From assembly GCA_963828705.1 (NCBI GenBank), contig CAWHGA010000002.1:7112-71111 (forward strand): a stretch of 64,000 nt of DNA, given 5' to 3'. Source of the stretch: CAWDJT01 sp963828705 (GTDB lineage Bacteria > Desulfobacterota > Syntrophobacteria > Syntrophobacterales > Syntrophobacteraceae). A program made the position numbers and the translations under genes. The notes below the pieces were generated by a model that saw only the letters and a program-made list of their open reading frames with translations, was not told the DNA's origin and ran no database searches. Positions 1-8,245 of this stretch are shown here, in pieces (position 1 is the first letter of the stretch; every line of letters begins with the position of its first letter).

Positions 1-409
1 TTGAGGGTCCACAAAGGTTTCCAGCAACACCACGGGATGGCCAAAGGTGTCTTGCCAATCCGCGGGAAGTCTCTTTTGGCACAACGACAAAATGCGAGAA
101 CCCAAGTTTGGAACGTGCCAGTCGGGAAGGATCAGAAAACGGCTGTTGTTGGCCACCAGTTTCAGGCGATCATACTGATGGCGTGAGCTCCAGCCGATCC
201 ATTGATCCCGCGCCGCACACTTCCAGGCTGCGGCGGAAAAGCTCAGGAGGGCTACCCATTGGTCTCGCCAGAGCGCGATGTACCAAAGGGTTTCGCTGAT
301 CTTGGGCAGGCGCCCCAGGTAATGATGCTCTTGCATCAGCTTCCTGATAACGCTGCTCTTCGAATCGTCCGACTGGCCGGACAAGGACTTCCCGCAAGTT
401 CAAAGCCAA
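1..409 (-). CDS. DUF4338 (DruA-like) protein, C-terminus cut by window edge
   Basis: Read on the minus strand, bases 345 to 1 give one open frame with the hallmarks of DUF4338: EHHYLG, ETLWYIALWRDQWVALL, AARDQWIGWSSR, LVANNSRFLILPDWHVPN and PVVLLETFVDP. The family includes DruA of the Druantia anti-phage system and many stand-alone or transposase-linked proteins of unknown role. The first 22 or so residues lie in a second frame starting at a TTG at 409 (MALNLREVLVRP...RFEEQRYQE). The join near 340 needs removal of one base, so a frameshift is present. An in-frame stop sits directly before the TTG, so the true start is unsure. The rest of the protein lies left of the window, so no defence context can be judged. 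Confidence 0.75.
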
Positions 410-639
410 TTACCTCCGGCTGAAGTGCACTGAGGTGTTCTTTATACACGATTGGGAGGTATTTGACCAGATCGGATTGTAATGTGATGATTTAAATCAG
501 GGATGGCACCAGAACCGGTTCACCGTGCTACCAGTAGGGTACGACTTCGAACCCTGGGGCATGAGAAGCTTAACAAAACCTCATCCCGGGCGTAAATGAC
601 AGGGACAAAGATATGCATCGCATTCCTTTGGTTGAAAAC

Positions 640-976
640 GCTTGACGAACAGGCCGCATCAGCGGTAGTAGGGGTTACCTGCGTCTGGAGTGGCGACAAG
701 TTCACCATGAAGGTGAAGGCCATACCAGCGATGCCGGTATGTGCCAACGCTTCTATGCAAATGGTGCGCATCCCGGTTGAAGCCGCAGGCCAGCATCGGT
801 TTTCGCATAAGCTGAGGATCGGACCTAATGGGCCGCGAAAGCCCGCCGACCGCATGAATGCGGTGAGGTGCTTTTGCGGCCCTTTTTCTTTGGCGGGTTG
901 GTGCAGCTACTTGAAACCGGTCTTCGTCTGCACCTGCTGCTGCAATGAGGACGGTAGGAAAGATCGAGGGGGATCG
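640..976 (+). promoter_or_regulatory. structured 5' leader of the exbB-exbD-tonB genes
   Basis: No convincing protein is encoded between 410 and 976. The stretch contains tandem perfect hairpins at 701-717 (TTCACC/GGTGAA) and 721-741 (CATACC/GGTATG). These are followed by a large terminator-like hairpin at 830-882 with a T tract, then about 85 bases to the exbB start at 977, which has a purine-rich ribosome site (GAGGGGGAT). A long structured leader ending in a terminator ahead of a transport operon suggests transcription attenuation or a riboswitch. I could not match it to a known class: no cobalamin-box GCCACTG was found, and I see no clear molybdenum-cofactor or NiCo riboswitch core. Function is inferred. 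Confidence 0.4.
830..890 (+). terminator. intrinsic terminator in the exbB leader
   Basis: The arm GGGCCGCGAAAGC (830-842) pairs with GCTTTTGCGGCCC (870-882). An inner stem ACCGCA/TGCGGT (849-864) caps it, and TTTTTCTT follows directly. It lies 87 bases upstream of exbB on the same strand with no gene before it, so it probably stops transcription conditionally rather than closing an upstream gene. Confidence 0.65.
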
Positions 977-1781
977 ATGCAATTGAACATATTTCAGTCG
1001 ATGGCTCATGCAGTTTCGGAAGCCATGAGTGCTTCACCCGGTATTGGAGGTGCCGGCATCTTGAACATGGTGCTCCATGCAGGGCCAATGGTCAAGGCCG
1101 TCATGGCAGGGCTGCTCGGCCTGTCTTTGGTGTGCTGGGGAATCATCGTAGCAAAAGCCCAGCCTGCTTCGAAAGACCAACAAGGAATCCGAGGAATTCA
1201 TAGACCAGTTCATGCAGCGGAAGAACTTCAGTACGCTCCATAGGGAAACTGAAATGCTTGAGCAAAGCCACCTGGCCGCTGTCTTCCGGGCCGGCTATGC
1301 GGAGTTGAAGCGCGTGAGCGGTTTGTTGGAGAGTAGAGGACTGCAGGCTTTCAAAGATTATCCGGAGATTCTCTTGGAGAATGTGGATCGAGCCATTCAG
1401 GGCGGGGTAATCTCCAAGAGGAAGCGGCTCCAGCGTTTCTTGCCTTTTCTGGCTACCACCGGCAGCACGGCTCCCTTTATCGGCCTTTTTGGTACCGTGT
1501 GGGGCATCATGACCAGCTTTCAGGAGATCGGCATAAAGGGGTCGGCCAACCTGGCGGTTGTGGCACCTGGCATCTCGGAGGCTCTGGTGGCTACAGCCAT
1601 GGGGCTGGCGGCCGCAATCCCTGCGGTAGTGGCCAACAACCATTTCGCCAACAAGATCCAGACGATCGAGGATGATATGCTTCATTTCTCTTCTGATTTC
1701 CTCAATGCGCTCAGAACGGACTTGATGTGCCAGGAAAGATCGGGTGAGGCGGTTGTCAGGCAACATGCCATCGTCCGCTAG
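977..1781 (+). CDS. exbB: ExbB/TolQ-type proton channel subunit (frameshifted)
   Basis: This is the inner-membrane proton-channel subunit that, with ExbD, energises TonB. The ATG at 977 opens MQLNIFQSMAHAVSEA and a first membrane segment (about residues 36-55, VMAGLLGLSLVCWGIIV). A frame change near 1158 leads into SLLRKTNKESEEF, a helical stretch, and the conserved MotA/TolQ/ExbB region. That region holds FLPFLATTGSTAPFIGLFGT and GISEALVATAMGLAAAIPA, which are membrane helices 2 and 3. Total length is about 268 residues, slightly long for the family. Position directly before exbD and tonB supports ExbB over TolQ. The frame break is one base and looks like a sequence error. Family assignment is secure; the substrate is unknown. 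Confidence 0.85.
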
Positions 1782-1843
1782 TGCCTCAACCGCGGGGCAG
1801 CTTCGAGTGGGACCTCTTCTTGATGGCATAAGGAGTATCGCCA

Positions 1844-2467
1844 ATGGGCATGCAAATGAAAACTGGCAGATCACAAGGAAGGATGATTTCGGAAATCAAC
1901 GTGACCCCACTTGTGGATGTCATGCTTGTTCTGTTGATCATCTTTATGGTCGCTGCACCCATGATGATTCAGGGAATCGATGTCAATCTGCCTGCTGCGT
2001 CCGCCCGGCCCATTCCTACTGAGACGGAGAGACTGGTGGTGAGCATCACCAGTGACGGGAGAGTTTACATCAACGATAGCGCAGTGGACTTCGAGATGCT
2101 TGGCCCTGAGCTGATCTCTCTCTACATGAAGAGCCAGGATAAACGCGGTGTCATCCTTCGTGCCGACCGCAAAGTCGAATACGGGCTGGTGGCACAGGCC
2201 ATGGGAGCCATCCGGGAGGCCGGAATCGACCAGATAGGTATGGTGACCGAGCCGCTTTCCGAGAGGCAAAAGCAATGCCGCACAGCAAGAATTGAGTCGC
2301 ACGGCCACTGGCGACTAGAGCGCCGGCCTCCGCAGGGCGGAAAGCGGGCTTGGAGTCCCGGATTCCACGTTTGCGGTCAAGTGCGTGCCGTACGCTCGAG
2401 CAAATATGTGCGAATCCTTAAAGTCCAGGTTGTCAGGGATAACAGCAATGGAAGCTCAGGACTATAA
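1844..2467 (+). CDS. exbD: ExbD/TolR biopolymer transport protein
   Basis: Partner of ExbB: a single-span inner-membrane protein with a periplasmic domain. The start ATG at 1844 has AAGGAG about 8 bases upstream. The N-terminus carries the family signature MISEINVTPLVDVMLVLLII, with the membrane aspartate needed for proton use. A periplasmic domain ends near residue 145 (GIDQIGMVTEPL). The reading frame continues about 60 more residues of Arg-rich sequence to 2467, overlapping tonB by 20 bases. ExbD proteins usually stop near 140, so this tail is probably an artefact of a lost frame near 2275. Role follows from family and neighbours. Confidence 0.85.
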   Translation: MGMQMKTGRSQGRMISEINVTPLVDVMLVLLIIFMVAAPMMIQGIDVNLPAASARPIPTETERLVVSITSDGRVYINDSAVDFEMLGPELISLYMKSQDKRGVILRADRKVEYGLVAQAMGAIREAGIDQIGMVTEPLSERQKQCRTARIESHGHWRLERRPPQGGKRAWSPGFHVCGQVRAVRSSKYVRILKVQVVRDNSNGSSGL

Positions 2468-3323
2468 GAGCAGCGGCATATTGGGCGACGGGATTCTGAA
2501 TGGCTTGGGGGTGTCGGTTCTCACCCATGTGGCAGTTTTCATTCTGTGTTTGACGGTGCTGAGGATGATGCCAGCCAGGGAACCGTTTCTTCCTCTGTGT
2601 ACGGTGAACCTCCTCAGTGCTCAGGGTCTGGGTGGGAATAGCGGAGAAGAGGAGACCAAGTCTGCCGGAGGCTCTGAGAGTGTCTCGGCCCCTTCTGAGC
2701 CTGCAGCCACGATAGCGCCAGAGTCCAAACCGGAGCAGCTTAACGGTCGAGCAGCTTCCGGATGATGTTGAGGACACGGTGCCGTTGGTCCCGGTCCACA
2801 AAACGGTCGAGAAGCCCAAAGAGAAACCCAAACCAAAGCCTCTACCCAAACCGCCTCGGGTCGCCAGGGCCGAGACAGCACCACCCATCGCCCCAAAGGA
2901 GGACATTCAAAACGGTGAACCCCCTGGGGGGACTGCCGGCGAGCATCGGGAAGGGAGCGGCCGGGGAACCTCCGAAGGCGCGGAAAGGGCAACCCTGGGA
3001 TTGGTGCTGGTTCGGGAATGGGTCCCTTCAATACGGCGTTCGGGTCCGGTGATGGCCCGCGCTTCGTTACCAGGGTTGTGCCCAAATATCCCAGGCTTGC
3101 CAGGGAACTCGGAAAGGAAGGGACTGTGGTTTTGAGCCTTACCATCGATGAGCGGGGCCATCTGTTGAATGTTGAAATTTTGCGGGGTGCCGGGTCGGAT
3201 TTCGATGATGAAGCCGTCCGCGCGGTGCGGGCGTCGGCTTTCGCGCCTGCGACCCGGAACGGTCAACGAGTGATGTGCCGAGCCCGCTTGCCAATTCGTT
3301 TTGTGTTGCGAGGTTCTGAATAG
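2448..3323 (+). CDS. tonB: TonB energy-transducing protein (two frameshifts)
   Basis: TonB links the ExbBD motor to outer-membrane receptors. The ATG at 2448 begins MEAQDYKSS, then a membrane anchor (GLGVSVLTHVAVFILCLTVL). The periplasmic spacer is acidic, then rich in Pro-Lys (EKPKEKPKPKPLPKP). The C-terminal domain has VVPKYPRLARELGKEGTVVL and DFDDEAVRAVRASAFAPATR, which match the TonB C-terminal fold including the YP motif. Frame changes near 2743 and between about 2925 and 3000 separate the anchor, spacer and C-domain. All three parts are well preserved, so a sequencing cause is likely. It is probably dedicated to the receptor at 9.9-12.1 kb; that pairing is inference. Confidence 0.85.
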
Positions 3324-3472
3324 TGAAGGTTTGAGGGGGGTGGGCGTTCCATCGAAACTGAACACACCGTTGTCTTCCTCAGGATGGGAATCCGAGGCGA
3401 TTCAATACCTTGTGGGTGGTTGTAAGCCTTGGATGTTTCTTATTGATTGGAGTTTATCAAGGAGGCAAGGAG

Positions 3473-3662
3473 ATGTGTGAGGCCAATGCGTACCTGATCA
3501 AAGACGGCAGTGAGGAACTCATCATGAAGAGCGTGGATATTCTCAGGCCCGAGGAGACCAGGATCTACATCCAGGATATCTTCTGGCGAGCAGCGTTGGG
3601 TGCATGGTCGGATCAAGGAGATGAACCTCGTTGAACACCGCATCGTCCTGGTGGAAGATTAA
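3473..3662 (+). CDS. cooT: CooT-like nickel-binding small protein (one frameshift)
   Basis: Starts MCEANAYLIKDGSEELIMKS at an ATG preceded by AAGGAGG. This is the diagnostic opening of CooT-family proteins of about 62 residues, in which the N-terminal Cys after Met is part of the nickel site. The frame runs to VDILRPEETRIYIQDIF. It then needs one base removed near 3585 to read GEQRWVHGRIKEMNLVEHRI and stop at 3660-3662. CooT of Rhodospirillum binds nickel and aids carbon-monoxide dehydrogenase maturation; homologues outside that setting are less studied. Its place between tonB and an ABC importer suggests that nickel, or a similar metal, is what this locus handles. Family confident, role inferred. 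Confidence 0.85.
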
Positions 3663-3716
3663 CCGATATCGGTCGCAGGCAACGATGGAACCGGTGCTGG
3701 AAGCAGGGGAGGTTTC

Positions 3717-4325
3717 TTGGTCCGGATTGCGATCATAGACGGTCAGGGCGGCGCCATTGGTGCTGCGGCCGTGAAAAAAATCAGGCAGAACTGGGGTGAT
3801 AAGGTGGATCTGTGGGCGTTGGGCACCAATGTCATTGCCACCACCCAGATGATGAAGGCGGGGGCCAACCGCGGAACAAGCGGGGAGAATGCCATATGCC
3901 GTTGCGTTGATCAGGTGGATGTGATCGTCGGCACCATATCCATTCTCATCAGTAATGCGCTTATGGGGGAGCTGACACCAGCCATGGCCGTCGCCATAGG
4001 GAGTTGCAAAGCCCGCAAGCTGCTCCTGCCGCTCACCCAGGAAGCCGTGACGATTGTGGGATCGGTGGTTGAACCTTTGCCTCACATGGTGGAGAAGCTT
4101 ATCAGTGAGCACCTTGCTCCGCTGTTGGCCACAAAGGATCGCCCAGTGGCGTCTGCGCCCGCTCTTGACCCGGCGGGTGATAACTGCGCAACAGCACAGC
4201 AGGCGGATCACGTGAATGCTCCGGCTGAATTATCAGGCTTGGGCCGCTTCCGGATCAATCCGGAGATCCGTCTTAGAAGCCGTCAGCGTGAATTGAGCGC
4301 ATGGCAATTTCTCATCCAAGCCTGA
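3717..4325 (+). CDS. DUF3842 family protein
   Basis: The N-terminus (MVRIAIIDGQGGAIGAAAVK) has a nucleotide-fold-like glycine pattern. It is followed by LWALGTNVIATTQMMKAGAN, SGENAI, VDVIVGTISIL and GELTPAMAVAIG, the conserved core of DUF3842, a family without a known function. Start is a TTG at 3717. The core fills about 140 residues, the usual length. The remaining 60 residues (from about 4140) look unconserved and may come from a lost stop. Members of this family often sit next to CooT-like genes and metal transport genes in Desulfobacterota, as here; that is a recollection of family context, not a search result. A role in metal handling is only inferred. Confidence 0.75.
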   Translation: MVRIAIIDGQGGAIGAAAVKKIRQNWGDKVDLWALGTNVIATTQMMKAGANRGTSGENAICRCVDQVDVIVGTISILISNALMGELTPAMAVAIGSCKARKLLLPLTQEAVTIVGSVVEPLPHMVEKLISEHLAPLLATKDRPVASAPALDPAGDNCATAQQADHVNAPAELSGLGRFRINPEIRLRSRQRELSAWQFLIQA

Positions 4326-4451
4326 CCAATGTGCGAATTACGCTCATGAGTGGCATCGATTGCGTCAATGGAATCTCTCAATGCCTTATCCTGTGAGTTG
4401 AAAAAGGGTTGTATCGTTGATTTGTTTGATGTATGAAATACCCTGTCAATG

Positions 4452-4469
4452 CGGGGGCTGAAGCCCCCG
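4452..4469. repeat. perfect GC hairpin in the importer leader
   Basis: CGGGGGCT and AGCCCCCG are separated by GA, with no T tract after. It may end the upstream gene's message, form part of the leader structure, or be a dispersed palindromic unit. Confidence 0.5.
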
Positions 4470-4595
4470 GTTCGACTACCGAAACAAATGGCCGGATTTG
4501 AGGTGAGAGCCAAGCATCTGCCGGCAAGAAACTTCATAGGCGCCATGATCCACTGAGCACTATCGGATCACGCCATAAGAGTCGTGAACAATAAG

Positions 4596-4647
4596 GCCAC
4601 GAAGGTCTAGCTTCCCCAATGCGGGAAGGACTTTCGTGGCTTTTTTT
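4596..4647 (+). terminator. intrinsic terminator just upstream of the permease
   Basis: GCCACGAAGGTC pairs with GACTTTCGTGGC (one wobble) around an inner CTTCCC/GGGAAG stem, followed by seven T at 4641-4647. The ribosome site GGAGGAGG at 4653-4660 comes next. Formation of this hairpin would cut off importer transcription. Confidence 0.75.
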
Positions 4648-4668
4648 GTTGTGGAGGAGGTTCTCCGG

Positions 4669-5683
4669 GTGAAAGGGAGCATTACCGCGGATTTTCTGAG
4701 AAGGGCGAGGAAAAAACGCCTGCTTTTGTTGTCCCTCCTGGGGGTCATTACGCTGGCAGGTCTCTACGCCATAACCCAGGGCGCCTACGATATTCCGCTT
4801 CTGAAGCTGCTGCGTTCCCTGGTTGGACAGGCCGAGGGGGCCAGTTCGGTGGTCGTCTGGAAGATCCGCTTGCCGCGCATCGTGGCGTCCCTGGTGGTGG
4901 GATGGGGTCTGGCCCAGGCGGGGCTGCTCATCCAAACGCTGCTTCGCAACCCCCTGGGGTCGCCTTCCACCCTGGGGATCAGTCAGGGGGCGGCTTTTGG
5001 GGCGTCCCTGGCCATCATCGTTTTCGGTGGGCGGTTGGTTTCGGTCGCCACCTTCGCTTTCGCCGGCGCCATGGGAGCCACCGCCGTGATCATTCTCCTG
5101 GGTCGGGTCAAGAGGCTGTCACCGGAAGCCGTCATTCTGGCGGGCGTGGCCCTGTCCTCGCTGTTCGGCGCCGCCACGGTCTTCATGCAGTATCTGGCCG
5201 ACGAAACCCGCCTGGCCCTGGCGGTGGTGTGGACCTTTGGCGATGTGGCGCGGTCCAACTGGCAGCAGATTGGGCTGGTGAGCGCCGCCACCATTTTCAC
5301 CGCGGTCTATGGGTTTTGGCACCGCTGGGATTTCAATGCCCTGGATTCCGGCGAACTGACCGCCAAGGGGCTTGGTGTGCCGGTGGAACGGCTGCGGATG
5401 CAGGGGATGATGGCCGCGGCCCTGGTCTCGGCCCTGGCCACGGCCTTCCACGGGATGATCGCCTTTGTCGGTCTGATCGCGCCCCATATGGCTCGTCGGT
5501 TGGTGGGCGCCGATCACCGCTTTCTGGCTGCCGGTAACCGGGGCCTTGGGCGCTTTGCTGCTGCTGGCCGCCGACACCCTCGGACGGCTCCTCATCGGTT
5601 CCGGGGCTTTTCCGGTGGGCGTGATCACTTCCTTCATGGGAGCCCCCATGTTTCTCTACTTGCTCTTGCGAGGACGGCGATGA
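4669..5683 (+). CDS. FecCD/BtuC-type ABC importer permease (one frameshift)
   Basis: Membrane permease for iron-siderophore, cobalamin or other metal-chelate uptake. The GTG at 4669 is chosen because GGAGGAGG lies 8 bases before it. The protein has about ten hydrophobic segments and family motifs such as RLPRIVASLVVGWGLAQAG, NPLGSPSTLGISQGAAFG and FVGLIAPHMARRLVGADHR. One extra G near 5529 shifts the frame. The corrected end reads PVTGALGALLLLAADTLGR, then GAFPVGVITSFMGAPMF, and stops at 5681-5683. The stop overlaps the ATPase ATG by four bases, as expected for coupled translation. Uncorrected, the permease would run on as a false fusion with the ATPase. The substrate cannot be told from sequence. 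Confidence 0.88.
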
Positions 5684-6432
5684 TCCTTTCGGTTTTCGAC
5701 GTCCACTTCGCCTACAACAGCCTCCCGGTGTTGTCGCGGGTGACCTTCGAGCTGAGGCAGGGCGAGGTCCTGGCGTTACTGGGAACCAACGGAGCGGGCA
5801 AATCGACTCTGCTGAAATGTCTCAACGGGATCCTCCGCCCCAGGGTGGGGACGATCCTCTTGGATCAGCAGGAATTGGATTTGATGGAGCCTGAGACCAT
5901 CGCCCGCAAAGTTGGCTACGTGCCGCAGAAATCCGCCGACACGCACCTGACGGTGTTCGAAGCGGTCCTCTTGGGAAGAAAGCCTCACATGCGCTGGTCC
6001 ATGAAAGCCGAGGATTACGCCTTGGTGGAGAGGATCCTCGGGGAGATGGAGCTGGAAGACCTGGCTCACCGGCCGGTATTGGATTTGAGCGGTGGCGAGG
6101 CCCAAAAGGTGGTCATCGCCCGGGCTCTGGCCCAATCCCCCAAAGTGCTGCTTCTGGATGAGCCCACCAGCAACCTGGACCTCAAAAACCAGCTGGATGT
6201 CATGACCCTCATTCAGGACATCGTGAAACGGGAGAACCTGGCGGCAGTGATTTGCATCCATGATTTGAACCTGGCCCTGCGTTTTGCCGACAACCTGCTG
6301 TTGCTCAAGGACCACCGGATTCACTCGCTGGTTGGGAAAGATGAGCTCACGCCGGAAGTCATCCGCGACGTGTATGGGGTGAACGTCCAGCTTATCACCG
6401 TTGGGGACCACCGGGTGGTGGTGCCTACATGA
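5680..6432 (+). CDS. ABC importer ATPase, FepC/BtuD type
   Basis: Cytoplasmic ATPase of about 250 residues that powers the adjacent permease. Visible motifs are Walker A GTNGAGKST, the ABC signature LSGGEAQKVVIARALAQ, Walker B VLLLDEPTS, and the switch histidine in ICIHDLN. The ATG at 5680 overlaps the permease stop. It reads through without breaks. Typical of importers for siderophores, haem, cobalamin and, in the MolC branch, molybdate. Confidence 0.92.
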   Translation: MILSVFDVHFAYNSLPVLSRVTFELRQGEVLALLGTNGAGKSTLLKCLNGILRPRVGTILLDQQELDLMEPETIARKVGYVPQKSADTHLTVFEAVLLGRKPHMRWSMKAEDYALVERILGEMELEDLAHRPVLDLSGGEAQKVVIARALAQSPKVLLLDEPTSNLDLKNQLDVMTLIQDIVKRENLAAVICIHDLNLALRFADNLLLLKDHRIHSLVGKDELTPEVIRDVYGVNVQLITVGDHRVVVPT

Positions 6433-6448
6433 AGATTGGGAGGTGGCC

Positions 6449-7567
6449 GTGAAGAGAATCAGCCCGTGGCTGGTGGGAGTTGTGCTCGGTCTAGTGATGA
6501 TGGGCTCCGCGTTCGCCGAGGTGCGTACCGTAACCGATATGGTGGGAAGGACCGTGACCGTCCCAACCGATCCGCAGCGGATTGTCTGCCTGGGACCGGG
6601 TGCCCTTCGCCTCATCGTTTACTTGCAGGCCACCGACATGGTGGTGGGTGTGGAGGATATGGAAAGGCTGAATCCCGGGGGGCGGCCCTATGTCCTCGCC
6701 CATCCGGAATTTGCCCGCCTTCCCGGAGTCGGCCCCGGGGGACCGGCGGGGATCAATCAGAAGCCGGCCATGGAAGCGGTGCTCAGCGTCCAACCGCAGG
6801 TGGTCTTCGTCACCTACATGGATGCGCCCCTGGCCGACGAGGTCCAGCAGACCCTGGGGGTTCCCGTGGTGGTCCTGACCTATGGGCGGTTTGCCACCTT
6901 CGATGAGGTGATCTTGGACTCACTTCTGGTCGCCGGAAAGGTCCTCAATCGGGACGCCAGGGCCCGGGAGATCGTGGATTTCATCGAAACGCTGCGAAAA
7001 GATCTGCAGGGGCGCACCCAAGGCCTCCCCCCTGATCAAAAACCCAAGGCATACGTGGGCGGGGTCGGGCACCGGGGCGCCCACGGGATCGAAAGCACCG
7101 AACAGCATTACATCCCCATGCTGTGGGTGAATGCCGTGAACATGGCCGAAAGCGTCGAGGCCCGGCTGGGAAGCCACGTTTTCATGGACAAGGAAAGACT
7201 CCTCGCCCTGGATCCGGAGGTGATCTTTCTGGACGGCGGCGGATTGAGCCTCATCCTCGATGATTACAGCAAAAAACCGACTTTTTACCAGGCCCTTCGG
7301 GCTTTCAAGACCCACCGGATCTATACCCTGCTCCCGTTCAACTCCTACACCACCAATATCGAAACGGCCCTGGCGGACGCTTTTGCGGTCGGCAAGATCC
7401 TCTATCCGGACCGCTTCGCGGACATCGACCCGGAAAAGAAGGTGAACGAAATCTACACATTCTTCGTGGGCAGCCCCGTCTATGAAGCCATGAAGAACAT
7501 CTACGGGCCCATTGGAGCTGAAGCGCCGTTTTGGAAAGAAGGCCAAACCCAAGCAGTTGGTCAGTGA
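6449..7567 (+). CDS. periplasmic metal-chelate binding protein of the ABC importer
   Basis: Substrate-binding protein of about 372 residues in the FepB/BtuF class. I take the GTG at 6449, preceded by GGGAGGTGG, because it gives a clean signal peptide (VKRISPWLVGVVLGLVMMG, cleaved after AFA). The mature protein starts VRTVTDMVGRTVTVPTDPQR, the usual opening of these proteins, and includes VVGVEDME, VLSVQPQVVFVTYMDAPLA and LLALDPEVIFLDGGG. It is long for the class, and HRGAHGIESTEQHYIPM plus EIYTFFVGSPVYEAM resemble binding proteins found with FmdE genes. The ligand could be a metal complex, molybdate/tungstate-like or nickel-like. Sequence alone does not decide. Confidence 0.85.
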   Translation: MKRISPWLVGVVLGLVMMGSAFAEVRTVTDMVGRTVTVPTDPQRIVCLGPGALRLIVYLQATDMVVGVEDMERLNPGGRPYVLAHPEFARLPGVGPGGPAGINQKPAMEAVLSVQPQVVFVTYMDAPLADEVQQTLGVPVVVLTYGRFATFDEVILDSLLVAGKVLNRDARAREIVDFIETLRKDLQGRTQGLPPDQKPKAYVGGVGHRGAHGIESTEQHYIPMLWVNAVNMAESVEARLGSHVFMDKERLLALDPEVIFLDGGGLSLILDDYSKKPTFYQALRAFKTHRIYTLLPFNSYTTNIETALADAFAVGKILYPDRFADIDPEKKVNEIYTFFVGSPVYEAMKNIYGPIGAEAPFWKEGQTQAVGQ

Positions 7568-7587
7568 CTTCAAACAGGAGGACCATC

Positions 7588-8193
7588 ATGAATGCCGAAA
7601 GCATCTTGACAAGTGACGATTTTCGCCAGTGCCAAACCTTTCACGGTCACATCTGCCCGGGGCTTAGCCTCGGCTATGTGGCTGGGAAGCTCGCCCTGGA
7701 GTGGATTCAGGAGAACAAATCGGAAGACGAAGAAGTCGTGGCCATTGTGGAAAACGATGCCTGCTTCGTGGACGCGGTCCAGGTGCTCACCGGCTGCACC
7801 TTCGGCAAGGGCAACTTCATCTACAAGGACTACGGCAAGATGGCCCTCACCCTGATGAGCCGGAAATCCGGCCGAGGGGTTCGGGTGTGCCTCCGCCCGG
7901 ACGCCTTTGCTCCCGATGAGGAACATTTTGCGCTTCTTCGGAAGGTCATGGCAGGGGAGGCCGATGAGGATGAGCGCAAGCGTTTTCACGAAATACACCA
8001 CCGACGAAGTGTTGACATTCTGGAAACCCCCGCCGCCGACCTTTTCTCCGTAACTCCAGTGGAAGGCCCCCTTCCCGAGAAAGCCCGGATCGAACCGTCC
8101 AAACTCTGCAGCCAGTGTGGGGAGTCGGCCATGGGCACCAAAATGGTGGCATCGGGGGAAGAAAAGATGTGCCGGGCCTGCGCCGGCCGTTGA
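7588..8193 (+). CDS. FmdE family protein with C-terminal zinc ribbon
   Basis: About 201 residues, start ATG 7588 with AGGAGG upstream. The FmdE core is plain: CQTFHGHICPGLSLGYVAG, VAIVENDACFVDAVQVLTGC and FGKGNFIYKDYGK. A C-terminal metal-binding ribbon follows (CSQCG ... CRAC). The family was named for a subunit gene of archaeal formylmethanofuran dehydrogenase, a molybdenum/tungsten enzyme, but many bacterial members stand beside metal importers and their role is unproven. It lies 20 bases after the binding protein in the same operon, which suggests intracellular metal or metallo-cofactor handling. Confidence 0.85.
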   Translation: MNAESILTSDDFRQCQTFHGHICPGLSLGYVAGKLALEWIQENKSEDEEVVAIVENDACFVDAVQVLTGCTFGKGNFIYKDYGKMALTLMSRKSGRGVRVCLRPDAFAPDEEHFALLRKVMAGEADEDERKRFHEIHHRRSVDILETPAADLFSVTPVEGPLPEKARIEPSKLCSQCGESAMGTKMVASGEEKMCRACAGR

Positions 8194-8245
8194 CCGGAAG
8201 GTTGTCCGTGATAGCAGTCGGTCCGCTGTAGAAAGGAAGATCATC

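Larger units (their letters stand above)
4326..4668 (+). promoter_or_regulatory. long leader ahead of the ABC importer, ending in a terminator hairpin
   Basis: 343 bases without a supported gene. It contains a perfect hairpin at 4452-4469 (CGGGGGCT-GA-AGCCCCCG) and a terminator at 4596-4647 that ends only 21 bases before the GTG start of the permease and 5 bases before its ribosome site. This resembles the leader before exbB. A metal-responsive switch or attenuator controlling importer expression is plausible. I found no match to a riboswitch class I can recall. Confidence 0.4.

Noticed and set aside
640..890. Cobalamin or TPP riboswitch in the exbB leader
   Set aside because: The conserved boxes (GCCACTG and AGGAGACC for cobalamin, CTGAGA for TPP) are absent.
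596..976. An open frame running into exbB from 596
   Set aside because: The sequence before 977 is Cys/Arg-rich without family features, covers the hairpins and terminator, and lacks a ribosome site. The ATG at 977 gives the expected ExbB start.
4636..6432. A single 598-residue permease-ATPase fusion
   Set aside because: The permease end reads correctly in another frame and stops at 5683, overlapping the ATPase ATG. The fusion comes from one extra G near 5529.
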